Shown here: positions 15,561 to 24,490 of the stretch, piece by piece
Numbering within the stretch: position 1 is the stretch's first letter
Layout: each line of letters starts with the position of its first letter
Source of the DNA: Luteitalea sp.
GTDB taxonomy: Bacteria > Acidobacteriota > Vicinamibacteria > Vicinamibacterales > Vicinamibacteraceae
Reading direction: 5' to 3'
NCBI GenBank assembly: GCA_009377495.1
Contig: WHTZ01000023.1
Span: 1-64,000, forward strand
Length of the DNA stretch: 64,000 nucleotides
The notes under the pieces: generated by a model
Database searches by the model: none
What the model was told of the DNA's origin: nothing
The model's input: only the letters and a program-made list of their open reading frames with translations
Program-made: the position numbers and the translations under genes

Positions 15561-18179
15561 GTGCCACTGATTCCGCGCATGTTCAGTCTCTGGCGGAACC
15601 TCGTGCATCGCGATCGCGTCGAACGCGATCTCAACGAGGAAGTGCGTGCCGCATTCGAACTGCTGGTCGACGAGAAGGTACAAGCCGGCATGCGTCCGGA
15701 GGACGCCCGTCGTACCGCGACCCTGGAGCTCGGTCGACTCGAAGCCGTCAAAGAGCAGGTCCGTCACGCAAGAGCAGGGGCGGTAGTGGATACATTCCTG
15801 CAGGACTTGCGCTACGCGGGTCGCACGCTTCGCAGGAATCCGGGGTTCACGGTAGTCGCCGTCCTCACGCTGGCGCTGGGAATCGGGGCCAATAGTGCGA
15901 TCTTCAGCATCGTCCACGCCGTGCTGCTGCGCGAGCTGCCCTATTCCGAGCCGCACGAGCTCGTCATGATCTGGGAGAGCCGCCCGCAGGAGGGAGTCTA
16001 CGACAACGTGGTCTCGCCGGCCGACTTCCTCGATTGGAGAGCGCGCCAAGAGGTCTTCGAGTCCATTGCAGCGACGTGGTCAATAGAGGTCAATTTATCG
16101 GGCTCAGGCGAGCCCGAACGTGTCGGTGCCGGTAATGTGTCCGCCTCGTTCTTCAAGGTCCTGGGCGTTGCGCCGGCGCTCGGACGCGATTTCAGCTCGG
16201 ACCAGGAGCAGACCGGCCGAAACCGGGTCGTCATTCTGAATCACGGGTTCTGGCAAAGGCGATTCGGCGGGAATCCAGACATCGTCGGCGCGCCGATCAC
16301 GTTGAACGGACAGCCGTACGACGTGATCGGTGTGCTGCCGGTGTCATTTCGGTTCCCGGACGAATCGATCGACCTGTGGTACCCCATTGATTTCACGACC
16401 GAGGAGAACCGGGAACGCTTCAATCATTTCTTGAACGTTTTCGCGCGACTGAAGGCAGGCGTCACGATCGAACGCGCGCAGCAGAACATGGATCTGATTT
16501 CCGCGCAGCTTCAGCGCGAGGTCGTGCTTCAGAATCAAGGCCACGGCGCCCACGTGGTACCGCTTCGCGACCAGCTCGTCGGCGACGTGCGATCAGCCTT
16601 GCTGGTTCTGATGGCGGCGGTCGGGTTCATCCTCCTCATCGCCTGCCTGAATGTCGCGAATCTCCTCCTGGCTCGGGGCGCCTCGCGTGGACGGGAGGTG
16701 GCCCTTCGCTCCGCGCTGGGCGCCGGGCGCGGTCGAGTCGTCCAGCAGTTGGTGATTGAATGTCTCTGTCTGGCGGGACTGGGCGCCATCGCAGCCGTGC
16801 CGGTCACGATCTGGGGTGTGGCCACGCTGAAATCCTTCGTGCCGGCGGAGATTCCTCGGCTCAATGACGCCGGATTGAGTCTCGCCGTGACCGGATTCAT
16901 GGTTGCCGTCGCTCTCGTCACAGCCGCCCTGTTCAGCCTGGCCCCTGCACTGCAGCTCTCGAACCTCAATCTGACCGATGCGCTGAAAGAACGACACGGC
17001 ATGAGTGCCGGTTTGTCCCGACAGCGTATTCGGCGCGCCCTTGTGGTTGCGGAAGTCGCACTCGCATTCGTCCTGCTCGTCGGCGCGGGCCTGATGACGC
17101 GGACGCTGGTCAATCTGCTCACCATCGATGCGGGATTCGTAAGCGAAAACGTCCTGACTATCCCCATCACGTTGGCTGGAACGAAGTACGTCACTCCGCA
17201 GCAGCAAGCAGTCTTCTTCGGCGAACTTCTCGACCGTGTGCGCGCCCAACCCGGAGTGCACAGCGCGGGGTACACCTCGCATCTTCCGATGAGCGGTGAA
17301 GACTCGCGGGCGGGAATTGGCATTGAGGGGCGGGCCCCCGACCCATCAGACGAACCGACACGAGCGCATTGGCGCGTGATTACGCCAGGTTACTTCTCAG
17401 CAATGCGGATTCGGCTGATTCGCGGGCGCTTTCCAACGGAATCGGAAACGCGGGCTGGCGTCCCCGTTTCAGTGATCAATCGCACCGCCGCCGAGCGCTA
17501 TTGGCCCGGAGTGGACCCGATTGGTAAGCGTTTCCGAATTCAGCAGGAGTGGCGCGAGATCGTCGGGGTCGTGGATGACGTCCGACATTGGGGACCGGCA
17601 AGTCCGGTAAACCCAGAAGTCTACCTGCCAAGCTTCTGGCCCAGGACGAACTTAGTTGTGCGCGCGGCCCAGGACCCAGTCGCACTGACGACGATGGTCC
17701 GTGAGCAGGTCCGCAGATTGTCATCGACGTTGCCCTTGGCCAGCATCCGGACGATGGACGAAATCCGTGGCAGGTCCGTGGGGTCTCCGCGCTTCTATCT
17801 CGTTTTGCTGGGCATCTTCGGAAGCGTCGCTCTGATGCTTGCAGTAATAGGCGTGTACGGCGTGATCTCGTACACGGTCGCGCAAAGGCAGGTCGACATT
17901 GGAATTCGCATGGCACTGGGGGCGCACGGGAAGGATGTCGTGCGGATGTTCATTCGTCAAGGCCTCGTTCTTACCGGCACCGGCCTGGCGTTAGGCGCCG
18001 TTGGTGCGTTTGCGTTGACGCGGCTGATGACCGCCCTCTTGTTCGGCGTGACGCCGACCGATGCCCCAACGTTTGCCGCCATGGCCGTCTTGATGGGCAT
18101 CGTTGCACTAGCCGCGTGCTACGCGCCCGCCCGCCGTGCGGCGACGCTCGATCCCTTAACTGCGCTACGGCACGAGTGA
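15561..18179 (+). CDS. ADOP family duplicated permease
   Basis: An 872-residue ADOP permease beginning at GTG 15561, six bases after AGGAGG. The N-terminal prefix helices (ERDLNEEVRAAFELLVDEKV, ARRTATLELGRLE) precede the first membrane segment at about 96-120 (LALGIGANSAIFSIV). A first MacB-like periplasmic domain, FtsX domain 1 (LLIACLNVANLLLARG, LRSALGAGRGR), and a second periplasmic domain (AAERYWPGVDPIGKRFR) follow. FtsX domain 2 has GVYGVISYTVAQRQVDIGIRM in part, MALGAHGKDV and the final PARRAATLDPLTALRHE. Unlike its relatives it has no padR gene upstream; the spot is occupied by the recombinase fragment. It is probably chromosomal DNA joined to the edge of the element array. Confidence 0.92.
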   Translation: MPLIPRMFSLWRNLVHRDRVERDLNEEVRAAFELLVDEKVQAGMRPEDARRTATLELGRLEAVKEQVRHARAGAVVDTFLQDLRYAGRTLRRNPGFTVVAVLTLALGIGANSAIFSIVHAVLLRELPYSEPHELVMIWESRPQEGVYDNVVSPADFLDWRARQEVFESIAATWSIEVNLSGSGEPERVGAGNVSASFFKVLGVAPALGRDFSSDQEQTGRNRVVILNHGFWQRRFGGNPDIVGAPITLNGQPYDVIGVLPVSFRFPDESIDLWYPIDFTTEENRERFNHFLNVFARLKAGVTIERAQQNMDLISAQLQREVVLQNQGHGAHVVPLRDQLVGDVRSALLVLMAAVGFILLIACLNVANLLLARGASRGREVALRSALGAGRGRVVQQLVIECLCLAGLGAIAAVPVTIWGVATLKSFVPAEIPRLNDAGLSLAVTGFMVAVALVTAALFSLAPALQLSNLNLTDALKERHGMSAGLSRQRIRRALVVAEVALAFVLLVGAGLMTRTLVNLLTIDAGFVSENVLTIPITLAGTKYVTPQQQAVFFGELLDRVRAQPGVHSAGYTSHLPMSGEDSRAGIGIEGRAPDPSDEPTRAHWRVITPGYFSAMRIRLIRGRFPTESETRAGVPVSVINRTAAERYWPGVDPIGKRFRIQQEWREIVGVVDDVRHWGPASPVNPEVYLPSFWPRTNLVVRAAQDPVALTTMVREQVRRLSSTLPLASIRTMDEIRGRSVGSPRFYLVLLGIFGSVALMLAVIGVYGVISYTVAQRQVDIGIRMALGAHGKDVVRMFIRQGLVLTGTGLALGAVGAFALTRLMTALLFGVTPTDAPTFAAMAVLMGIVALAACYAPARRAATLDPLTALRHE

Positions 18180-18284
18180 GCTCTGACTGACGTGTGACAT
18201 TCCACTAATACAGGTCGAGGAAGTCCGAGACCCTCACACCGACCGCCATCTTTGGCACATCAGGCGGTATGAGATCCGGCAGGC

Positions 18285-18599
18285 TCACGTGTCCGCGCGC
18301 AGGGCGCTGATCGGGTCGATCCGTGACGCGCGGCGGGCCGGGAGATAGATGGCCAACAGCGCGACCGCTCCCAGACTGGCCGCCACCGCCGCGTACGTGA
18401 TCGGATCCATGGTGCTGACGCCGAAGAACAGTGACGACATGAGCCGCGTGAGCGCGAGTGCCGCGCCGACACCGAGCGCCACGCCAATCCCCGTCAGCCA
18501 GAGACCGTGGCGGACGAACAGGAGGCTTACATCTCGCCTCTGCGCGCCAAGCGCCATGGGGATGCCAATCTCACGCGTGCGCTGATTTCGATGCGCTAC
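18285..18599 (-). pseudogene. ADOP permease C-terminal fragment
   Basis: About 104 codons of the last FtsX domain survive: REIGIPMALGAQRRDVSLLF, a membrane pair, LSSLFFGVSTMDP and the ending PARRASRIDPISALRAD. The frame upstream has no permease character. Nothing before the final domain remains, so it is a dead remnant pointing toward the intact permease on the other strand. Confidence 0.85.
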
Positions 18600-18705
18600 G
18601 TTGCTACACCTGATCCAGGGGGGACCTGTGTCCCGCATCCTGCCGAGCGACGGGCCGGGCGTTTCGCGACGTGACCTGGCGAAGCGAGCCTGGTCCGCTT
18701 CGTGA

Positions 18706-19158
18706 TCAGCCCTCCTGGGCACCGGAGAATTGCGCGCCGCCGGTATAGTTCACCATCCACTGGACCCCGAACTTGTCCGTACAGGAGCCGTACTTCTCGG
18801 CCCACTCGGTCTTCCGCAGGGGCATCTCGATTCGGCCGCCGGCCGAAAGTGCGTTGAACAGCGTCTCCGCTTCCTCCTCGCTCTCCGGCTCGAGGGTGAT
18901 GTAGAAGTTGTTCCCGACTGTCAGCGTCATGGGCATGGACTTCAGGACGTCCGTGCCCATGAGCGTGGTGTCCTTCCCCAGGGGGAGCGCGATGTGCGCG
19001 ATCTTGTCGAGGTCGCTATCGGGCACCCCCATGGAGTTGTCGGGGAAGTCCTTGAAGCGGAGCACGGCGAGAAATTCTCCCCCGAACACCGATTTGTAGA
19101 AGGTGAACGCCTCTTCGGTGTTCCCGTTGAAGTTAAGGTACGGATTCGCTGTCTTCAT
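18706..19158 (-). CDS. PhnB-like VOC family protein
   Basis: A 150-residue protein from ATG 19158 behind AAAGGAG. It follows the PhnB/3-demethylubiquinone-methyltransferase-like VOC fold: NPYLNFNGNTEEAFTFYKSV with FGGEF, then KIAHIALPLGKDTTLMGTD, FYITLEPESEEEAETLFNAL, GGRIEMPLRKTEWAEKYG, and the closing strand KFGVQWMVNY. Members bind metals or small ligands in paired beta-alpha-beta-beta-beta units; despite old names they are not methyltransferases. The substrate is unknown. It stands alone between two pseudogenes. Confidence 0.9.
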   Translation of the reverse strand: MKTANPYLNFNGNTEEAFTFYKSVFGGEFLAVLRFKDFPDNSMGVPDSDLDKIAHIALPLGKDTTLMGTDVLKSMPMTLTVGNNFYITLEPESEEEAETLFNALSAGGRIEMPLRKTEWAEKYGSCTDKFGVQWMVNYTGGAQFSGAQEG

Positions 19159-19298
19159 GATCGTTTCTCCTTTCGTGTGGCGGTGCGGACCTCCTGTCCT
19201 CACCCAGTAGTCGTTCGACGGCGCTCGGAATCGACAAAAGGATGTGAAGCCACGATGCCAATCTGAGGTGCTTGTCGGTGCCTCCCTCAAGTGAACCG

Positions 19299-19602
19299 TT
19301 ATTCGTGGCCACCTCGCTCGGCGATCACACGCATGGCCGCTTGGGACACGTAGGTCTGGTCGTGGAATCGGCGGCCCCAACCCAGTGGAGTTACGTCCAG
19401 GTACTCGCGGGTGGATTTGTCCTTGGCGAATGGGAGATCCTTCCATGGACGCTCGGACGTTCGGGTCCGCGCCACGATCCAATAGAAGGCGTGCATGAGG
19501 ATCATCCCTTCTCCCCGCATTGTACGTGACGACGCAGTTGAAGAGAGCCGTGTGTCCGCCGAACCCGCTCGTGTCGACGACGGCTCGCACGTAGGGGTCC
19601 AT
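19299..19602 (-). pseudogene. Ankyrin-repeat protein remnant
   Basis: The first part (19602 down to about 19450) reads GFGGHTALFNCVV and LLLDRGADPNVRAS, textbook ankyrin helices and turn. The second part, in another frame, reads DVTPLGWGRRFHDQTYVSQA and RVIAERGGHE. These join if one frameshift near 19450 is allowed. The 5' part of the gene is gone: at about 19605 the sequence changes into a permease reading the opposite way. It is therefore both truncated and frameshifted. Confidence 0.75.
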
Positions 19603-19610
19603 TCCCTGGC

Positions 19611-20939
19611 GTGCTGTTTGGCGCCGCGCCCATCATGCACACGCGCCTGAAAGGTCGGGTGAGGGCGCTCTTGGAAGGTGGGGCCAGAGGTACCACTGGC
19701 ACCGCGCACCATTTCATCCGCCGGGGTCTGGTGATGGGGGAAGTCGCGTTCGCTGTGATGCTGGTCACCGGAGCGGGGCTGCTGGTGCGAACGGTCTCCA
19801 ACCTGACGACCGTGGATGCCGGATTCGATCGGTCGCGCTTGGTGACGTTCTCGATGACGCTGCCAGAGGGCACCTATCCACAACCCTCCACGCGCGCGCA
19901 GACGTATCAGCGCCTTCTTGGTGAGCTTCGCGCCGTACCCGGCGTGCAGGCGGGTACGGCGATGTCCGGCTTGCCACCGAATCGCACCAACGACTCGAGC
20001 AACACGTGGTTCGCCAACTACACGGGGTCTGCGGATGCCGATTTTTGGCGGAAGTCTGGCATGGTGACCGTCGACTACTACCAGTTCGTCATGTCCAACT
20101 ATTTCGAGACAATGGGCATCCCGATCGTCGAGGGCCGCAGCTTTCAACGGACGGATGCCGGGTCCGAAGGCCTGGTGGCCGTGGTCAACGAGACCTTCGC
20201 GAAGACATTCTGGCCCGGGCTGAACCCGATTGGGCAACGTCTGCGGCACTGTTGCGGCGACGAGGACCCCTGGTCCAGGGTGATCGACGTGGCGAAGGAC
20301 GTCAAGCAGAACGGCGTTGATCAGAAAACGTGGAGCGAGCTCTACATACTCGTCGAGCAGTACGCCGACGCTCGTGCTCGGAATACACAGTACCTGCCGC
20401 TGACGATGAATGTGGTGCTGCGGACCACGCTGCCACCCACGGCGCTGTCACCGACCATCGAGCGCGTGGTCACTGACGTGGACCCCACGGTCCCCATCGT
20501 GCGCCTCCGGAACATGGACGCCGTGTTCGCGGAATCGATCAGCCGGCCGACGCTGCTGGCGCAGCTCGTCGGCGCGTTCGCGGGCCTGGCGTTGCTGCTG
20601 GCCGCCATCGGCACCTACGGCGTCCTCGCCTACATGGTTGCGGAACGCCGCCGCGAGATCGGCATTCGCCTGGCGCTCGGCGCCGATCGCTCGACGGTGC
20701 TCGCGGACGTCATGAAGCGCGGCCTCCAGCTCACCATCGTCGGCATCGTCATTGGACTCGCAGGCGCGTTCGGGCTGAACCGGCTGATGGCGTCACTCCT
20801 GTTCGGCGTCCAGCCGACGGATCCCACGACGCTGGTGGCTGTCACGCTGACGATCACGTTGGTGGCGGCCGTCGCCTGCTGGTTGCCCGCGTGGCGCGCG
20901 TCGCGGCTCGACCCGAACGCAGTGCTCAGAGCCGAGTGA
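19611..20939 (+). pseudogene. ADOP permease, C-terminal half (5' truncated)
   Basis: This 442-codon frame is the second half of an ADOP permease. It starts inside the membrane linker (VLFGAAPIMHTRLKGRVRALLEG), runs through the second MacB-like periplasmic domain (AGLLVRTVSNLTTVDAGFDR, ETFAKTFWPGLNPIGQRLR), and ends with a complete last FtsX domain (YGVLAYMVAERRREIGIRLA, PAWRASRLDPNAVLRAE). The prefix, first periplasmic domain and FtsX domain 1 are missing; the break joins an ankyrin remnant at about 19605. It has no start signal. It may still be read as protein but is unlikely to work alone. Confidence 0.85.
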
Positions 20940-20942
20940 CGC

Positions 20943-21701
20943 TCACAATTGGTCCGGCGAGACGTACCGGACGATTCGCACCGCCTCGAGCGTGACCAGC
21001 CCTTCCGTGACCAGCTCGTCGACCGTCGGCAGGAACGCATTGATCTTCTCTTCGGCATCGACGATTTCAATCACGATCGGCAGATCCGTGGACAGCTCGA
21101 GCAGCTTGGCAGCGTGCATACGCGAATGCCGGCCAAAGCCCATCGGGCCGCGGAGCACGGTGGCGCCCGCGAGGTGTGCCGCACGCGCCCGCCGCACGAT
21201 GGCTTCGTACAGCGGCCGGTCGCGCCCGGGCTCACGGTCACTCTCACCAATGAAGATGCGCAACAGCACCCCGTTCTCGGGCACTCTCATCGTCCGCACT
21301 CCTGTCGCAACCGTGTTCGCCGTGGTTGCAATGATGTTCCTGCCTGTTGACACACGTTCGCTCTCGCGTGTCCCAGCGCGATAGAGGAGCACATGCGCCC
21401 GTTCGAGCGTGATCACACCTTCACGAAACGACGGCTCGACGTGCGCCAGCAGGAGCTCGATGCGGGCCGCCTCGTCGACCACTTCGACAATGACAGGCAG
21501 CTCCTGCGAAACCGCCCAGGTGTGCGCCTCCAGGATTGAACCGTCTGGCCGCAGACCGTAGAAGCCCTTCAGGGCCGTTGCGCCCTGCAGTCCATCGCGG
21601 TGAGCCGTCTCAACAATCCACTCGTACAGGGGCTGCATGCCGTGTCGGATGAAGTTCGACAACTGGAAGCGACAGAGCACCTGCTCGGCTTCTACTTTCA
21701 T
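20943..21701 (-). CDS. Double DUF190 protein of the fluoride operon
   Basis: A 252-residue protein built of two DUF190 domains (about 1-110 and 140-250). Each has the pattern of a short beta start, PLYEWIVETAHRDGLQGATALKG or PLYEAIVRRARAAHLAGATVLRG (shown in part by PLYE and AGAT/QGAT), then SILEAHTW or RMHAAKLLEL, LPVIVEVVDE or LPIVIEIVDA, and a helix before a final strand. The fold is PII/CutA1-like. Family knowledge: DUF190 genes travel with crcB and are often regulated by fluoride, and may regulate or assist the channel. It is 24 bp downstream of crcB. Confidence 0.88.
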   Translation of the reverse strand: MKVEAEQVLCRFQLSNFIRHGMQPLYEWIVETAHRDGLQGATALKGFYGLRPDGSILEAHTWAVSQELPVIVEVVDEAARIELLLAHVEPSFREGVITLERAHVLLYRAGTRESERVSTGRNIIATTANTVATGVRTMRVPENGVLLRIFIGESDREPGRDRPLYEAIVRRARAAHLAGATVLRGPMGFGRHSRMHAAKLLELSTDLPIVIEIVDAEEKINAFLPTVDELVTEGLVTLEAVRIVRYVSPDQL

Positions 21702-21725
21702 CGTCGCTGCTCACAGCGCGCTGCC

Positions 21726-22121
21726 CTACATCAGCCAGCTCTTCGCCACCACGCTACCCGCGCGCACCGCCACCAATCCGAGGAACAGGCTCGCAAACAC
21801 GTTGGTGAGCGCCGTCAGCCAGGAGCCATCCTCGAGCAGCGCGTGCGTCTCGAATTCGAAGGTCGAGAAGGTCGTAAACGCCCCAAGAAACCCCACGCCC
21901 AGCGCGAGACGCAGCGCATCCGAGTTTGGCACCACGCGCTCGACCACCAGCGTGCCGAGAACACCCAGCAGGAACGACCCACTGACATTGATCACGAACG
22001 TGCCCAGTGGAAAGTGCGTCTCGACGAGCACCCCCGTCCAGCGCGCGAGCACGAATCGCGCGTTCGCACCAATGAACCCACCCAACCCCACGAGCACGTA
22101 CGGCCACAGCGTCTTGGTCAT
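21726..22121 (-). CDS. crcB: Fluoride ion channel CrcB/Fluc
   Basis: A 131-residue, four-segment membrane protein. It has the family motifs GGFIGANARF (segment 1), GTFVINVSGSFLLG (segment 2, with the conserved Asn), and GFLGAFTTFSTFEFET (segment 3, with the phenylalanine and Thr/Ser track of the fluoride pathway). CrcB works as a dual-topology dimer exporting fluoride. The start ATG 22121 overlaps the stop of the short usp frame by ATGA, so it is translationally coupled. A fluoride riboswitch stands 330 bp upstream at the head of the operon. Confidence 0.95.
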   Translation of the reverse strand: MTKTLWPYVLVGLGGFIGANARFVLARWTGVLVETHFPLGTFVINVSGSFLLGVLGTLVVERVVPNSDALRLALGVGFLGAFTTFSTFEFETHALLEDGSWLTALTNVFASLFLGLVAVRAGSVVAKSWLM

Positions 22122-22267
22122 CGCCCCCTCACGACCAGGACCGGACAGGTCGCGTGCGCGACGATGCGCCGTGACGTCGATCCAGACATCCATTCTCTGA
22201 TCACCGAGCGGCCGCGGTGCAGCACGTGGTCTGCGCGATGGCCAACCAGGATGTGGCGAGCGATCAT
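22118..22267 (-). CDS. Shortened universal stress protein (internally deleted)
   Basis: A 49-residue frame with a strong RBS (GAGGAGG) at ATG 22267. The first residues, MIARHILVGH, match the N-terminal strand of UspA-type proteins. It then jumps to GRSVIREWMSGSTSRRIVAH and CPVLVVRGR, which is the C-terminal end (RG-R, G-S-SRRVVAH-PCPVLVVR). The roughly 80-100 residues between are absent, including most of the nucleotide-binding fold, although the Gly/Ser phosphate loop at the end remains. It is probably inactive as a Usp but still carries the RBS and the ATGA coupling to crcB, so it may survive as a leader gene. Confidence 0.7.
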   Translation of the reverse strand: MIARHILVGHRADHVLHRGRSVIREWMSGSTSRRIVAHATCPVLVVRGR

Positions 22268-22385
22268 GAGCGTTCCTCCTCGCCGACTGGCAGGCCTGTC
22301 CGCATGCGACGTCCGCTGGCGACGGGGCCCGCCCGGAGTCTCGCGTTGAGGGTCAGAATCGAATGGAGGGTTTGAAGTGTCATGC

Positions 22386-22414
22386 TTCCCGGTTCGACGC
22401 GGACACACCGGGAA
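22386..22414 (-). terminator. Hairpin after the riboswitch, possible expression platform
   Basis: TTCCCGGT and ACCGGGAA form an 8-bp stem with a 13-nt loop 32 bp downstream of the aptamer on the transcribed strand. No U-tract follows. It may be the switching hairpin, or part of one. Confidence 0.4.
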
Positions 22415-22445
22415 ACAGAAGTGACTCCCACGCAGGTCCGCTGCT

Positions 22446-22500
22446 GTAGGAGTCATTGGCCGCGTCGGGCGACGCGACGGTTATGGCGGACCCCACCGCC
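22446..22500 (-). ncRNA. Fluoride riboswitch (crcB motif)
   Basis: Read on the minus strand the aptamer begins GGCGGTGGGGTCCGCCATAA, continues with a GC-rich hairpin (GTCGCGTCG, CCCGACGC) and ends GGCCAATGACTCCTAC. This fits the crcB consensus closely: the GG-GATGG-like opening stem, the CCATAA strand, the variable hairpin and the CTAATGAC-CCTAC-type 3' end that makes the pseudoknot. It lies upstream of usp-crcB-DUF190 on the same strand. Fluoride binding would switch the operon on. Confidence 0.93.
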
Positions 22501-22554
22501 AGCTCTCATTATCTCGGCACGACCCCGGTGCCGTCAATCGCGGTGGGCGTAGCC

Positions 22555-22676
22555 GGGTGCTTAACGGACATGGGGGTCACGACGATCGGAGAAAAAGGGG
22601 ACAGGCCCCTTTTCGTCGGCGTTGGTTCTCGAAAAAGGGGCCTGTCCCCTTTTTCCGACCCTCCAGATATGCACCC
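22555..22676. mobile_element. REP-core MITE, copy at 22.6 kb (internally shortened)
   Basis: The left end is GGGTGCTTAACGG and the right end GCACCC. The core is the 23-bp inverted REP pair around GGGGACAGGCCCC and GGGGCCTGTCCCC. The flanks are GGCGTAGCC (22546-22554) and GGCGTAGCT (22678-22686), an 8-of-9 target duplication. Compared with the 193-bp copy at 63215 it lacks sequence next to both ends. Confidence 0.8.
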
Positions 22677-22688
22677 AGGCGTAGCTCG

Positions 22689-23891
22689 TCATCGAGCTTG
22701 CGTCACCAGCCATCCCACGGCTGCGCCGCCTGCAATGAGCCACGCAGAGCTCACCCGGTAGCGGACGAGCGCCACCAGGCCTGCTACGCCAAGGCCGACG
22801 GTGAGCGGATCGACGAGCGCCGCACGGCCGAGCTGCCAGGACACTACGGCCATCAGGGCAAGCGACGCCACATTCACGCCGTCCAGGAGGCCGGCCGCGA
22901 CGCGTGACCGGCGCAGGCGCGGCACCAGCGGGCCGCTGAGCGCGACGAACACGAAGGCTGGCAGGAAGATCCCGACGGTGGCAACACCGGCACCCGCCGG
23001 TCCTCCCAGGACGTATCCGATAAAGGTGGCTGTCGTGAACACCGGGCCTGGTGTGACCTGACCGATGGCGGTCGCATCGAGCAATTGCTGTTCGGTGAGC
23101 CAGCCCAGACGCTGGACGAGATCGGCCCGGAGGAATGCAAGCAGGACGTAGCCGCTTCCGAACAGGACGGCGCCCACCTTGGCAAACACGAGGAACAGGG
23201 GCCACAGCGCGAAGGGCGCGGCTGCAACCGTCGCACTGGCCGACGCAGCAGCGAACGTCGCGCCGGTCATCGATGCGCTCGCTCCAGCGGCCAGCAGCGC
23301 CCCTGTCACGCGGCCATTGAACGACTCGATCGCTCGAAGACCACCCATTACCACGCCTGCCGTCGCGAGTACCACGAGCTCGTGGATGCCGGCGGCCACG
23401 GCGATCACGGAGGCGAGGGCCAGGAGGGCAAGCCCACGGGTCTTGAGCGCCGAGTGTCCCAAGCCCCACAACGCCTGGGCGACAATGGCGATGACAACCG
23501 GCTTGATCCCATACAGGAGTCCGGCGATGTCGGGGAGCGAGCTGTAACGCACGTATGCCCAGGCAGCGGCGCCGACGATGATGGTCGCCGGCACGATGAA
23601 CGAGACGCCGGCCACGAGGAGTCCCGGCCACCCGCCCCGGGCATGACCGATGTGAATCGCGAGCTCCGTGGAGTTTGGGCCGGGAATGAGGTTGGTCGCC
23701 CCGAGATAATCGAGGAACGCCTCGCGCGTCAGCCAGCGCCGTCGGCGCACGACTTCGTCTTCCATCATCGCGATGTGCGCCGCCGGTCCGCCGAAGGCGG
23801 TCGTCCCCAGGCGCAGGAAGACCGCCGCGATCTCGAAAACAGCACTGCGAGCGCTGCGAGCGGCAGCGTCGCCGGTCGGGTCGGTCGTCAT
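22689..23891 (-). CDS. chrA: Chromate transporter ChrA
   Basis: A 400-residue membrane protein with two CHR domains. The first half begins FLRLGTTAFGGPAAHIAMME and has VVRRRRWLTREAFLDYLGAT and LIPGPNSTELAIHIG. The second half repeats the plan: FAKVGAVLFGSGYVLLAF, LGWLTEQQLLDATAIGQVTPGPVFTTATFIG. The motifs FGGP, PGPN/PGPV and the duplicated six-segment build are those of long-chain ChrA proteins, which expel chromate. The family is sometimes only a general anion transporter, so the substrate is inferred. It is divergent from padR at 24122. Confidence 0.92.
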   Translation of the reverse strand: MTTDPTGDAAARSARSAVFEIAAVFLRLGTTAFGGPAAHIAMMEDEVVRRRRWLTREAFLDYLGATNLIPGPNSTELAIHIGHARGGWPGLLVAGVSFIVPATIIVGAAAWAYVRYSSLPDIAGLLYGIKPVVIAIVAQALWGLGHSALKTRGLALLALASVIAVAAGIHELVVLATAGVVMGGLRAIESFNGRVTGALLAAGASASMTGATFAAASASATVAAAPFALWPLFLVFAKVGAVLFGSGYVLLAFLRADLVQRLGWLTEQQLLDATAIGQVTPGPVFTTATFIGYVLGGPAGAGVATVGIFLPAFVFVALSGPLVPRLRRSRVAAGLLDGVNVASLALMAVVSWQLGRAALVDPLTVGLGVAGLVALVRYRVSSAWLIAGGAAVGWLVTQAR

Positions 23892-24121
23892 GTCAGACAG
23901 CGGTCATGTCGCTCACTGTAGACGGGAATCGACTATGCGGCAAGATGTCGCCGCGCACTGTGTCGCGGCGCGGTGCTCGCGAACCAGATCGCGACGCAGC
24001 ATTGCGATGGAGCGTTCGATTGGTGGAAATTATTTGCTTGACGAATACGTACATTTGACAATCAATGCCTGCGTAGTGCATATATGTTCTACACATTGAC
24101 ACACGTGTTGACGAGGACGCT
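23892..24121. promoter_or_regulatory. Divergent chrA/padR intergenic region
   Basis: The padR side is AT-rich with TTGACA, TGCATATATG and an ACACGTGT palindrome within 80 bp of the start. Any of these could hold a PadR operator. A GC-rich inverted repeat (GCCGCG/CGCGGC, about 23950-23972) lies on the chrA side. Confidence 0.4.
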
Positions 24122-24490
24122 ATGGCAATGGACAGGGACCGCCGCAGGCCGGACGCGCAGCTGCCGCTGCGAGCGGTAGAGTTTCACATCCTGCTCAGCC
24201 TCGCCGGCGGCGAGCGACACGGCTACGGCATCATCCAGGACATTCAGGCGCGTGACGAGACGGCGGTGCCGGACGTGGGCACGATGTACCGCGCGCTGGC
24301 CCGCATGGTGGAGAACCGGCTGATCGAGGCGGCGGCTCGACGGCCGGCGCCGGACGCGGGCGACGAGCGGCGCAACTACTACCGCATCACGCATGTGGGC
24401 CTCCGCGTGGCGAGGGCGGAGGCGCGCCGGCTGGAAGCGCTGATGCGCGCGGCGCGGCTGGGCGGCCTACTCGCGAAGGGGGCGAAATGA
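24122..24490 (+). CDS. PadR family regulator
   Basis: A 122-residue PadR protein. AVEFHILLSLAGGERHGYGI, VGTMYRALARMVENRLIEAA and YYRITHVGLRVARAEARRLE give the winged helix and dimer helix. The stop overlaps the ADOP start by ATGA, so regulator and permease form a coupled operon. Expected to repress the pair. Confidence 0.92.
   Translation: MAMDRDRRRPDAQLPLRAVEFHILLSLAGGERHGYGIIQDIQARDETAVPDVGTMYRALARMVENRLIEAAARRPAPDAGDERRNYYRITHVGLRVARAEARRLEALMRAARLGGLLAKGAK

Noticed and set aside
22500-22680. REP palindromes as CRISPR array
   Set aside because: Only one inverted pair per site, no regularly spaced direct repeats, and no cas genes in the window.
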